Of a stretch of 64,000 bases of DNA, positions 18,766-27,200 are shown piece by piece. The translations under genes and the position numbers were made by a program. The notes under the pieces are model-generated. The model worked only from the letters and a program-made list of their open reading frames with translations, did no database searches and was not told the DNA's origin. Positions within the stretch are counted from its first letter, which is position 1. The number at the start of each line of letters is the position of its first letter. Source of the DNA: Paraburkholderia phytofirmans OLGA172 (GTDB lineage: Bacteria; Pseudomonadota; Gammaproteobacteria; Burkholderiales; Burkholderiaceae); the NCBI RefSeq assembly GCF_001634365.1, contig NZ_CP014578.1, positions 744,001-808,000 on the forward strand, written 5' to 3'.

Positions 18766-19718
18766 GTCATGTTCTCGTCACCGGCGCCAACGGTTTTGTC
18801 GGACGCGCCCTGTGCGGCGCGCTGCTACAGGGCGGTCATACGGTGACCGGCTTGGTGCGTCAGCCGGGCGGCTGCCTGACGGGTACGCAGGAGTGGGTGC
18901 ACACGGGGCAGAATTTTGCGGCGCTCGCCGAGGCTTGGCCTGACGCACTTCAGGCTGACTGCGTCGTGCACCTCGCGGCGCGTGTTCACGTCATGCAGGA
19001 CGTGGCTTCGGATCCGCTTGCCGAATTCCGGGCGACGAATGTCGACGGGACCTTGCGGGTCGCGCAGGCCGCTCGCGCAAAAGGCGTACGGCGCATGGTC
19101 TTCGTCAGCAGCATCAAGGCGGCAGCGGAGGCCGATGCCGGGCGCCCACTGCGCGAGGACGCCCCGTCGTTGCCGCAAGACCCCTATGGCCAGTCGAAAT
19201 ACGAGGCCGAGCAGGCCCTGGTGCAATATGGCAAGGAGTCCGGGCTCGAGATTGTGATCGTCCGGCCGCCGCTCGTGTACGGTCCCGACGTGCGCGCCAA
19301 TTTTCTGCACCTGATGACGGCCATCTCCAAAGGCTTGCCCTTGCCGCTCGGCGCCATTCGCGCGAAGCGCAGTCTTGTCTACGTCGAGAATCTGGCTGAT
19401 GCGCTGGTGCACTGCGTGACCGACCGGCAGGCGGCGGGCCAGCGTTTTCACGTCGCGGATGGCGAGGATCTGACCGTTGCCGAGCTGGCTCGCTCCTTGG
19501 CCAAACACTTGCATGCACCGGCTCGTCTGGTGCCCGTGCCGGTGAGCTGGTTGCGCGTGGCGGGCCGGTTGACCGGTCGTTCTGCCCAGGTCGATCGTTT
19601 AATCGGCAGTTTGCAGGTCGATACGAGCCACATTCGCACGGCGCTCGGCTGGCAGCCTCCCTTTTCAACCGATCAGGGGCTCGCCGCAACCGCCCGCTGG
19701 TATCGAGCGGCGCACTGA
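18762..19718 (+). CDS. wbiG: NAD-dependent sugar epimerase/dehydratase (WbiG-like)
   Basis: 318 residues. The start is set at the ATG of the ATGA overlap with the upstream stop; the GTG at 18756 is less likely. It is an extended SDR enzyme: nucleotide-binding GANGFVGRAL at the N-terminus, VVHLAARVHVMQD, catalytic SSIKAAAEA (Ser) and YGQSKYEAE (Tyr-x3-Lys, about residue 143). The family interconverts UDP-HexNAc epimers (UDP-GlcNAc/GalNAc or quinovosamine/fucosamine type). The order GT2, this gene, WecA-like and FlaA1-like matches wbiF-wbiG-wbiH-wbiI in B. pseudomallei group O-antigen clusters; the symbol rests on that order. Confidence 0.82.
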   Translation: MSHVLVTGANGFVGRALCGALLQGGHTVTGLVRQPGGCLTGTQEWVHTGQNFAALAEAWPDALQADCVVHLAARVHVMQDVASDPLAEFRATNVDGTLRVAQAARAKGVRRMVFVSSIKAAAEADAGRPLREDAPSLPQDPYGQSKYEAEQALVQYGKESGLEIVIVRPPLVYGPDVRANFLHLMTAISKGLPLPLGAIRAKRSLVYVENLADALVHCVTDRQAAGQRFHVADGEDLTVAELARSLAKHLHAPARLVPVPVSWLRVAGRLTGRSAQVDRLIGSLQVDTSHIRTALGWQPPFSTDQGLAATARWYRAAH

Positions 19719-19726
19719 GGTCGTCC

Positions 19727-20761
19727 ATGGTCACGCAAGCTCTTACGACGACGCTCTGGGCGGATACCGCACTGGCTGCCTTGATGGCCGCGTGTGCCTG
19801 CGCGCTGATTCTGCTGGTTTTGCTGAGAACCGGGCTGGCATGGCGTCTTGCCACCGATATCCCAAACGATCGTTCGCTCCATGTCCGGCCCACGCCGCGA
19901 GTAGGGGGGTGGGGCATCGCGCCGGTCTCGGTGGTGGGCATTCTGCTGGCTGCCCCGAGCCTGTGGTGTGCGGCTGTGGCGGCGGCGTTCCTCGCCGCGG
20001 TGTCGCAGATCGACGACCGTCGCGGACTTCCAGCTCGCGTCAGATTCGCGGCCCATCTGATCGCAGCCGTCGGCTTCGTGGTTCTCTATCCGGCGCCGGT
20101 GCCCTGGTTTATGCTCGCCGCCTTGTCATTTTTGATGATCTGGCTGGTCAATCTTTACAACTTCATGGACGGCGCGGACGGTTTGGCCGGCGGTATGGCG
20201 CTATTCGGCTTCGGCGGTTATGCCGTGGCAGCGCTGACAGGGGGCCATCCACTGCCCGAACTGGCTCTCGCGTGCGCTTTGGTCGCGGGGGCGGCGCTGG
20301 GCTTTCTGTTGTTTAATTTCCACCCAGCGCGGATTTTCCTCGGCGATGCCGGCTCGATCTCGTTAGGCTTTCTCGCCGGCGCTTTGGGCTACTGGGGCTG
20401 GCTCCGCGGCGCCTGGCCTATCTGGTTTCCGGTTATGGTGTTCGCGCCGTTTATCACCGATGCGTCAATCACCCTGGCGCGGCGCCTGTTGCGCGGCGAG
20501 AAATTTTGGCAAGCTCACCGGGAGCACTACTATCAGCGTATGGTGCGTTCAGGAATGGGGCACGCCAGAACCGCCAGTACCTGGTATGTAGTGATGGTGG
20601 CGGGCATAATGCTTGCAGTCTATACGCTTGGCCGCCCTCCGGCTGTTCAATGGTGCGTCGTCGCTGCGTGGATCGCCGTTCTCTGTCTGTTGGGCCTTGC
20701 GGTGGATCTGCGTTGGCGTCGTTTTCAATCAACACTGTCTGAACAATCCTCTGAGGTATGA
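19727..20761 (+). CDS. wbiH: Undecaprenyl-phosphate sugar-1-phosphate transferase (WbiH/WbpL-like)
   Basis: 344 residues, about ten membrane helices, MraY/WecA/WbpL family. It starts lipid-linked glycan synthesis by moving a HexNAc-1-phosphate (WbpL prefers FucNAc/QuiNAc types) to undecaprenyl phosphate. The catalytic loops are present: SQIDDRRGLP (Mg-binding Asp pair), NLYNFMDGADGLAGG and HPARIFLGDAGSISLGF. The C-terminal cytosolic loop HREHYYQRM is family-typical. It is 8 bp after the epimerase and overlaps the next start by 4 bp, so all are one operon. Confidence 0.88.
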   Translation: MVTQALTTTLWADTALAALMAACACALILLVLLRTGLAWRLATDIPNDRSLHVRPTPRVGGWGIAPVSVVGILLAAPSLWCAAVAAAFLAAVSQIDDRRGLPARVRFAAHLIAAVGFVVLYPAPVPWFMLAALSFLMIWLVNLYNFMDGADGLAGGMALFGFGGYAVAALTGGHPLPELALACALVAGAALGFLLFNFHPARIFLGDAGSISLGFLAGALGYWGWLRGAWPIWFPVMVFAPFITDASITLARRLLRGEKFWQAHREHYYQRMVRSGMGHARTASTWYVVMVAGIMLAVYTLGRPPAVQWCVVAAWIAVLCLLGLAVDLRWRRFQSTLSEQSSEV

Positions 20762-22650
20762 CGCTGATGTTCAAAAATAAAGCCTCACTACTGTCCCTCA
20801 GTGCTTTCCTGTTCGATCTGTTTGCGGTCACGGCGGCATGGCTGACCGCTTACATCATTCGCTTCAACGGCTCGGTCCCGTTTGATTTCATGAACGGCGC
20901 ATTTCGTTCGCTGTTCTGGGTGCTGCCCGTCTATGGCGTGATGTTCCGCATCTTTGGTTTGTACCGCGGCATGTGGGTGTTCGCGAGCCTGCCGGACCTC
21001 ATGCGCATCTCGAAGTCGGTTATCGCCGGCGCGCTGGTCGCGATGGTGGTTTCGGTGATGGTGCAACCCGTTCCGATCGTGCCGCGTTCCGTGCTGGTGG
21101 TCTCGCCACTGCTGCTGTTCCTTGTCATGGGCGGCTCCCGCGCACTCTACCGCGCGACCAAGGAGTTCTATCTGTATGGCGGTCTCGTAGGCCAGGGCAA
21201 GCCCGTTGTCGTGCTTGGCGCGGGCTCCGCAGGCGCGAGCCTCGCCCGCGAACTGTCGCGCTCGAGCGAGTGGCGTCTGGTTGGCCTGCTGGATGATGAT
21301 GTGGCCAAGCATGGCCGCGAAATCTACGGCTACAAGGTGCTTGGCTCGATCAGCGAGCTGCCGAAACTGGCAGAGTCGCTCAAGACCGAATACGCCATCA
21401 TCGCGATCCCTTCTGCTTCCGTGGAAGCGCAGCGCCGCGTGGCGACGCTTTGCGTGCGCGCTGGAGTTCGCGCCATGGTGTTGCCGGCCTTGACCACGTT
21501 GACGCAAGGTGAGGCGTTCCTGTCGCGGGTCCGGCAGATCGACCTCGAAGACCTGTTGGGACGCGATCCGGTCAAGATCGATACGCCGCACGTCGAAGCC
21601 CTGCTGCGCAATCGGGTGGTGATGGTGACGGGAGCGGGCGGTTCGATCGGCTCGGAACTGTGCCGTCAGATCCTCCGCTTTGAGCCGGCGCAACTGGTCG
21701 CGTTCGATCTGTCCGAGTATGCGATGTACAAGCTCACGGAAGAGTTGCACGATCGCTTCCCGGGCTTGCCGGTGGTGCCGGTGATCGGCGACGCCAAGGA
21801 TTCGCTGCTGCTCGACGAGGTGCTGTCGCGCCATGCGCCGCACATTCTGTTTCACGCCGCGGCCTACAAGCATGTGCCGCTGATGGAAGAGCAGAACGCG
21901 TGGCAGGCGGTCCGCAACAACGTGCTGGGTACTTACCGCGTGGCGCGCGCCGCGATACGTCACGACGTGAAGCACTTCGTCCTGATCTCGACGGACAAGG
22001 CCGTCAACCCGACCAACGTGATGGGTGCGAGCAAGCGCCTCGCTGAGATGGCGTGTCAGGCCTTGCAGCAAACCAGCAAGCGCACCCACTTCGAGACGGT
22101 GCGCTTCGGCAACGTGCTGGGCAGCGCAGGCAGCGTGATTCCGAAGTTCCAGCAGCAGATCGCCAAGGGCGGTCCGGTCACGGTGACGCATCCGGAGATC
22201 ACGCGCTTCTTCATGACGATTCCCGAGGCCTCGCAACTGGTGTTGCAGGCGTCGAGCATGGGACGCGGCGGCGAGATCTTTATTCTCGATATGGGCGAGC
22301 CGGTGAAGATCGTCGACTTGGCCCGCGACCTGATCCGTCTGTATGGGTTCAGCGAGGAGCACATTAGGATCGTGTTCACGGGGCTGCGACCGGGTGAGAA
22401 GCTTTACGAGGAATTGCTCGCCGACGACGAAACAACCACACGTACGCCGCATCCGAAACTGCGGATCGCGCAGGCTCGTGGCGTACCGGATAACCTGCTG
22501 GATGAGTTGCTGCCCTGGTTGATGCAACACCGAGTGTTGCCCGACCAGGACGTGCGTCGCGATCTGCGTCGCTGGGTGCCTGAATATCAGCCGACGCTAT
22601 CAGCGCCTCTGCAGAGCGTGCCATCGGTGACCAGCGTTCGCGCGTCGTAG
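20758..22650 (+). CDS. wbiI: Nucleotide-sugar 4,6-dehydratase/epimerase, WbpM/FlaA1 type
   Basis: 630 residues: four N-terminal helices (to about residue 130), a CoA-binding-like Rossmann domain (VVVLGAGSAGASLARELS) and a C-terminal SDR dehydratase domain (MVTGAGGSIGSELCRQI, about residue 290). The catalytic site has the SMK-type arrangement STDKAVNPTNVMGASKRLAE, where Met replaces the usual Tyr, as in WbpM-type UDP-GlcNAc C6-dehydratases. It feeds 6-deoxy-HexNAc such as QuiNAc/FucNAc to the transferases before it. The start overlaps the wbiH-like stop (ATGA). Length is normal. The symbol rests on gene order. Confidence 0.9.
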   Translation: MTLMFKNKASLLSLSAFLFDLFAVTAAWLTAYIIRFNGSVPFDFMNGAFRSLFWVLPVYGVMFRIFGLYRGMWVFASLPDLMRISKSVIAGALVAMVVSVMVQPVPIVPRSVLVVSPLLLFLVMGGSRALYRATKEFYLYGGLVGQGKPVVVLGAGSAGASLARELSRSSEWRLVGLLDDDVAKHGREIYGYKVLGSISELPKLAESLKTEYAIIAIPSASVEAQRRVATLCVRAGVRAMVLPALTTLTQGEAFLSRVRQIDLEDLLGRDPVKIDTPHVEALLRNRVVMVTGAGGSIGSELCRQILRFEPAQLVAFDLSEYAMYKLTEELHDRFPGLPVVPVIGDAKDSLLLDEVLSRHAPHILFHAAAYKHVPLMEEQNAWQAVRNNVLGTYRVARAAIRHDVKHFVLISTDKAVNPTNVMGASKRLAEMACQALQQTSKRTHFETVRFGNVLGSAGSVIPKFQQQIAKGGPVTVTHPEITRFFMTIPEASQLVLQASSMGRGGEIFILDMGEPVKIVDLARDLIRLYGFSEEHIRIVFTGLRPGEKLYEELLADDETTTRTPHPKLRIAQARGVPDNLLDELLPWLMQHRVLPDQDVRRDLRRWVPEYQPTLSAPLQSVPSVTSVRAS

Positions 22651-22789
22651 TGATGCTTCGGGCGCGTCGGCGCCTAAGGTGAGTAGCGAACCTTTCACTG
22701 CAGCATGGAAGAACAACAAAGGCACAACAAAGGCGCCTGTTGAACTGCACCCCAAAAGTTGGACGCCGATCCAACCTGGGTGTGTTATT

Positions 22790-23088
22790 GATGACGAACA
22801 GTGAGCGGCGGCACGCCACGAGACCCAGAATCCTCTCCCTCAACAGCTGGATGGCGTGATGCAGCTGTGGGGTCGACACCGCCAGCCGATCAGGATGCTC
22901 GTTCTGACAATTCGCGGTGCCGGGCGCACATTGGACTTTCCGCACCCCAGCCAGATCGGTATCGGTGGAGAATTTTTCGTGCGATGCGCGTAGCGCACGA
23001 TCAACAATGTGACCGGCAGTGAGACGAGAAACACGAGCGCGAAACTAAGCTTGAGGGCGCGCCTGAGCGAAGACGCCGAATCATACAA
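22790..23088 (-). pseudogene. Decayed 5' fragment of a WecA-like gene
   Basis: The complement reads ...SFALVFLVSLPVTLLIVRYA and then NVRPAPRI, matching the first 60 or so residues of the intact protein at 50317-51426 (SFALGFLVSLLITLLIVRYA, HVRPVPRI). The rest is frame-shifted and missing. Nucleotide similarity is clear around 22976-23088 and 51346-51470. It is the first of three copies of this gene in the window, all on the minus strand. Confidence 0.75.
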
Positions 23089-23219
23089 ATGAAATAAGCG
23101 GGCCTCGAAAAACCGGCCGGGACGGACTAAGGTTTCAATCAGCGGCCAGTTAGCTAGCGCATCGCCGGTATCTGCAGCAATGCACTCGCCGCGCCACTGA
23201 AAAGAATTGCCATTTAGTC

Positions 23220-23669
23220 ATGCTGTTGGATTCCCGTTTAGCCGAGCGCCCCCATGTTGGCGATCTCGTCGTGTCTTTCATTCTGGTTTCGATTGCAGGC
23301 AACGTCCTAGCCGATGGCTATTCGCGCCCTGTTGTGATGACTGGTGTCACGCAAATGGCCGACACGGCTGAGCTGCACTTCGATCCCGCTCCAAAGGACA
23401 GCGGCACGCTGGTTATTCTGGGCGATCACACGAAAACGTCAAAGCAAAGCTATTCTTTTGTCTACAGCGTGCTGGCGGCGCAGCACAGTGGGGTTGACCC
23501 GGCGGTCAACCTCGATTTCAGCGGCAAGCAAAAGTTGACCATCTTATGCGATCCACGATCGGATAACTGTATTTCAACCGGCTATGTGACCTTCGGGTCT
23601 GCGACCTTTTCGATGCTGTGGAAAGTCACGCTGCGTATTTCGGCGAAGCCGAACAGAGATTTCGGTTGA
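23220..23669 (+). CDS. Hypothetical protein, 149 residues
   Basis: Not recognised. The first 32 residues contain a moderately hydrophobic stretch (VGDLVVSFILVSIAGNVLA) that could be a signal peptide, followed by a strand-rich region of about 110 residues. The last 12 codons run into an IS21-like end-repeat array, so the original C-terminus is probably lost. No good ribosome site is visible before the ATG. It could be a truncated exported protein or a chance frame. Confidence 0.35.
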   Translation: MLLDSRLAERPHVGDLVVSFILVSIAGNVLADGYSRPVVMTGVTQMADTAELHFDPAPKDSGTLVILGDHTKTSKQSYSFVYSVLAAQHSGVDPAVNLDFSGKQKLTILCDPRSDNCISTGYVTFGSATFSMLWKVTLRISAKPNRDFG

Positions 23670-23830
23670 TGTCGAACAGGGTTTTCGCTGGAAGATGAAC
23701 ACGCGTTTCGGTTGAAGTCGAACAAAGACGCTGGTGTTCCGAAACGGTTGTTCGATTTGCCGAAACACCTGTTCGGATTCCCGGAATGAGTGTTCGGCAA
23801 ACCGAAACGGATCGTCGGCTTCATCATGGC
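23640..23830. repeat. Inverted pair of IS21-like terminal repeat arrays (remnant)
   Basis: About 190 bp of imperfect 20-25-bp units. The left half has units like TTTCGGTTGAAGTCGAACA; the right half has the opposite orientation, TGTTCGATTTGCCGAAACA. The same unit type appears at 36080-36115 at the right end of the IS21-like element (GTTCGACTTCACCGAAACGA). This looks like two element ends joined head to head, not a gene. Confidence 0.6.
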
Positions 23831-23959
23831 GGTGCTGCGTATGGACCAATCTGCCAGCATTAAGGTAGCTCCCTTTGGGAGTATCCGTCAGCGCATCCCG
23901 TCTTGAACGCGCGTAAGCGCGGTGCGAAGGTGATGCCATCGTAACGACGGAGCAAGGCA

Positions 23960-24373
23960 ATGGACGACGCAACGGGCGAGGCCGTACCGACGGGCGCACG
24001 GCGCCCCCGGCAAGGCGAAGCATTCTGGCGCGAGATGGTCATGGCATGGACCACAAGCGGACTGGGCCGTCGACGTTTCTGTCGTGAGCAGGGGCTCGCC
24101 GTCAGTACCTTCGGCCTGTGGCGCAAGAAGCTCTCTGGCGAGGCACGAGCAGGCGCGCACCCGCTCGCGGTCACACCAGACGCTGCATTTATCGTTTCCC
24201 ATCCGGACACCGCACCAGCCACTCCTGCGCCACCGTCGACGGCGGACGCTTTGTCATCTTCGCGTGATCGGGTGATGTTGTCGCTCGCCGGTGTTCGCAT
24301 CGAGCTGACCGGTGCTCATGCCGAGCGCATCGTGCGTTTCGTGCTCGGACAGCTCGGAGGTAGCCGGTGCTGA
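23960..24373 (+). CDS. tnpA: IS66 TnpA (Orf1), HTH protein
   Basis: 137 residues. The N-terminal region FWREMVMAWTTSGLGRRRFCREQGLAVSTFGLWRKKLSG is the IS66 TnpA helix-turn-helix that binds element ends. The C-terminal half ends in LAGVRIELTGAHAERIVRFVLGQL, the usual beta-hairpin tail. AAGG precedes the ATG. Its stop overlaps the GTG start of tnpB (24367). Confidence 0.88.
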   Translation: MDDATGEAVPTGARRPRQGEAFWREMVMAWTTSGLGRRRFCREQGLAVSTFGLWRKKLSGEARAGAHPLAVTPDAAFIVSHPDTAPATPAPPSTADALSSSRDRVMLSLAGVRIELTGAHAERIVRFVLGQLGGSRC

Positions 24374-24475
24374 TCGCAGCCGATGTTCGGTATGCGGTCC
24401 GTCAACGACGTCCTTGAGCGAAATTCGTAACACTCTGATGCTACGTGTCCACGTGGACAGCTGGCATCAGAGTGT

Positions 24476-24964
24476 ATGAGTGAGAAACGAGATTTGCTTA
24501 GCCGGTTGGTGATCGGCCGGAAACGAGATGGTCGTCGTGAATACGACGATGCTGCTCGCGATGAACTTGTGCAGCTTTGTCTGCAGCCTGGCGTCTCCGT
24601 CGCGAGGACTGCAATGGAGCACGAACTCAATCCGAACCTGCTGCGCAGCTGGATCGCGCGGTATCAGAAGAGCCAGGCCCAGGTAGAGCGCGAGAAGGTC
24701 GCCCAAGCGCCGATGGTCGCCGATGGCGTCCCGATCGACCTCTCGGGTACACCGTCGGCATTCGTGCCGGTCGTGTCGACTGCAGATCCGCCGGTGGCAC
24801 TGCCACCAACATCGTCGGCTTCAGTTCCTTCGATGACCCTCTCGTTGCGCGTGCGTCTTTCGAACGGCGTCGAATTCGATGTTGGTGAGGCTAGCATCGA
24901 CGAACTGATCACGGTGATCCACACGCTCGGGAGGATGCCGTGTTCCGGTTCGACAAAGATCTGA
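24476..24964 (+). CDS. tnpA: IS66 TnpA (second element)
   Basis: 162 residues, with an HTH region EYDDAARDELVQLCLQPGVS followed by MEHELNPNLLRSWIARYQ, the TnpA DNA-binding domain. The C-terminal part LRVRLSNGVEFDVGEASIDE is typical. The last codons overlap tnpB by 25 nt, suggesting translational coupling. Confidence 0.9.
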   Translation: MSEKRDLLSRLVIGRKRDGRREYDDAARDELVQLCLQPGVSVARTAMEHELNPNLLRSWIARYQKSQAQVEREKVAQAPMVADGVPIDLSGTPSAFVPVVSTADPPVALPPTSSASVPSMTLSLRVRLSNGVEFDVGEASIDELITVIHTLGRMPCSGSTKI

Positions 24965-25296
24965 AGGTGTACCTGCACCGCGATCCCATCGATTTCCGGG
25001 CCGGCATCAACAGCCTGTCGATACTTGTCGAGCAGGCGATGCGTTTGAATCCAATGTCGTCAGCGCTCTACGTGTTCGGCAACCGGCGTTGCGACAAGAT
25101 CAAGATTCTCGGCTGGAGTGGCAATGGCTTCTGGCTCCTGATGAAAAGACTCGAAGCGAAGGACCATTTCGTCTGGCCTGATAGCAAGACGCAGATCGTA
25201 ACGCTGTCCGTGGAGCAGTTGCATTGGCTTATCGAGGGCATCAACATCACGGCGGTCCAGCGACATCCCAAACGCAACTATGCCCGGGTAAGCTGA
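24940..25296 (+). CDS. tnpB: IS66 TnpB (second element)
   Basis: 118 residues from a GTG with GGGAGG upstream (24929-24934). The sequence MFRFDKDLKVYLHRDPIDFR, with GINSLSILVEQ and YVFGNRRCDKIKILGW, is the canonical IS66 Orf2/TnpB family, of unknown biochemical role but needed for transposition. It is unrelated to the RuvC-like TnpB of IS605 elsewhere in the window. Confidence 0.93.
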   Translation: MFRFDKDLKVYLHRDPIDFRAGINSLSILVEQAMRLNPMSSALYVFGNRRCDKIKILGWSGNGFWLLMKRLEAKDHFVWPDSKTQIVTLSVEQLHWLIEGINITAVQRHPKRNYARVS

Positions 25297-25326
25297 ACAT
25301 GTCATCAGCAGACTGGTCTAAGCGGT

Positions 25327-26907
25327 ATGCCGATCAACGTGACGATCACTGCTGAAGAGCTGAAGCAGTTGCTCGACGAGCGCAACGCCGCTCGTGAACT
25401 CCGGGACGAGCGCGAAGCTTTACGTGGCGAATTGCGCCTTGTGACCGCACAACGCGATCTCGCCGAAGAGCGGCTACGAGCTTATCGGCGTGAACTTTTC
25501 GGCGCGAAGAGCGAAGCGCGCGCCTCTGAGCAGCCCGGTCTGTTCAATGAAGCCGAAGCGCTCGGCACGAACACCACGCCCGCGCAGGAAGATACTCCGG
25601 AAACGAAGGTCGCTGAACACACACGCAAAAAGCGTGGTCACCGCAAACCGCTCGATCCCAATCTGCCCCGCGAGGTCCGTCGTCACGAACTTCCCGAAGC
25701 AGAACGTTTCTGCGCTCACGACGGTCATGCTCTTGTTGAGATCGGTGTCGAGACCAGCGAGCAGCTCGACGTGATCCCGGAACAGGTTCGTGTGGTCCAG
25801 CACCAGCGCGTTAAATACGCGTGCCCGTGCTGCGATCTCGGCATCAAGGTGACGCCGGCGCCGCCGCGGATCATTCCGCGCGGGCTGTTTACCGAATCGG
25901 CCCTTGCGTGGATAGCGGCCGGCAAATATCAGTTCGGCATGCCGATTTACCGTCAGTCGGGCTTGCTGCGCCGCTTCGGCGGCGACATCTCGTCGAACAC
26001 GGTCGCCGCGAGCATGGTCCGGGTTGGTGTGGCTGCACAGCCCGTGATCAACCTGATGCGCGACGCGCTACTTGATGCAGAGGTGATCTACTGCGACGAG
26101 ACAACGTTCCAGGTCCTGAAAGAGAAAGGACGTCGCCCACAAACGAAGAGTTACCTGTGGGCGCAGATGACCGGTTCGGGTATCCCGATACGATGCTTCA
26201 CTTATACACCCGGACGTGGCGGTAAGCTGGCCGACAAACTGTTCGCCGGCATCCGCGAGGGTGCAGTCCTGATGACCGACGGGTATGAACCGTACAACGG
26301 CATCGCGGAGCGCTACCAGCTCGTCCACCTTGGATGCCTGGCTCACGCGAGACGGTACTTCGTCAAGGCAGAGGACAACGTTCCCAAGGCTGCGCGCACG
26401 CCGGATCTGCTTGCGACCCGCTTCATCAAATTATTCGGCAAACTGTTCGCCGCCGAAGCGCGCAGCGAGACGTGGACCGTCGGGCGACGGCAGCGGTTGC
26501 GACGCCGATACAGCGCACACGTGCTCGACGCGATCAAGAAGCTGATGCTCGAACAGCTGCCTGCCGTCCTGCCCAATAGCCTGCTTGGCAAGGCGCTGAA
26601 CTACCTGCGCGGGCAATGGCCGAAGCTCGTTCGCTACGTCGAGAATGGCAGTTGGCCAATATCAAACAATGCCTGCGAAAATTCGATCCGCCCCTTCTGC
26701 CTTGGACGCCGCAGCTGGTTATTTGCTGACACCGTTGACGGTGCCCGTGCAAGCGCGAATCTCTATACCCTGGTCGAATCTGCGAAGGCGAATCAGATCG
26801 ACCCGTATCGATACCTTACCTGGCTATTTACGAAGCTGGCGCTGGCAAAAACCGTCGACGACTACGACGCGCTTCTCCCCTGGAAGATGCCTGCCGAACT
26901 CCGCTGA
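25327..26907 (+). CDS. tnpC: IS66 transposase TnpC (second element)
   Basis: 526 residues. A leucine-rich coiled coil (about 8-60: ELKQLLDERNAARELRDERE) is followed by a zinc-binding segment (KYACPCCDLGIKV), then the DDE_Tnp_IS66 core: VIYCDETTFQVL (Asp), VLMTDGYEPYNG (Asp) and NNACENSIRPFCLGRRSW (Glu). The IS66 C-terminal motif ends the protein. The start follows tnpB by 30 bp. All catalytic positions are present. Confidence 0.95.
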   Translation: MPINVTITAEELKQLLDERNAARELRDEREALRGELRLVTAQRDLAEERLRAYRRELFGAKSEARASEQPGLFNEAEALGTNTTPAQEDTPETKVAEHTRKKRGHRKPLDPNLPREVRRHELPEAERFCAHDGHALVEIGVETSEQLDVIPEQVRVVQHQRVKYACPCCDLGIKVTPAPPRIIPRGLFTESALAWIAAGKYQFGMPIYRQSGLLRRFGGDISSNTVAASMVRVGVAAQPVINLMRDALLDAEVIYCDETTFQVLKEKGRRPQTKSYLWAQMTGSGIPIRCFTYTPGRGGKLADKLFAGIREGAVLMTDGYEPYNGIAERYQLVHLGCLAHARRYFVKAEDNVPKAARTPDLLATRFIKLFGKLFAAEARSETWTVGRRQRLRRRYSAHVLDAIKKLMLEQLPAVLPNSLLGKALNYLRGQWPKLVRYVENGSWPISNNACENSIRPFCLGRRSWLFADTVDGARASANLYTLVESAKANQIDPYRYLTWLFTKLALAKTVDDYDALLPWKMPAELR

Positions 26908-27200
26908 TCCCTGTCACTAACAAATATGACGCGTTCCTCGACGTCACTCTGAGGGGCGTCGTCAATGGACCGCATACGATGTTCGTGCGTATATCTGCCG
27001 TGAGCCGGTCGACATGCGCAAATCCATCGACGGCCTGTCGTATCTGGTCGAACCACTGCTTGCCCAGAACCCTGTCTCCGGCAATCTGTTCGTGTTCGTC
27101 GGGCGCGACCGCTCGAAAGTCAAATGCCTTTACTGGGATCGCACCGGCTTCGCGCTCTGGTACAACTAGCTGGATTCATACTGCAACTCCTATTCGCGGA

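Larger units (their letters stand above)
24390..26977 (+). mobile_element. Second IS66-family element (2588 bp), inserted in tnpB
   Basis: Inverted repeats begin GTATGCGGTCC: left GTATGCGGTCCGTCAACGAC, right (complement) GTATGCGGTCCATTGACGAC. A perfect 8-bp target duplication GATGTTCG lies at 24382-24389 and 26978-26985, the size typical of IS66. The three genes tnpA, tnpB and tnpC are all open, so this copy looks complete and probably mobile. Confidence 0.95.

Noticed and set aside
20788..22530. 580-codon open frame on the minus strand
   Set aside because: It lies entirely opposite the WbpM-type gene. The arginine- and histidine-rich translation is the usual antisense shadow of a high-GC gene.
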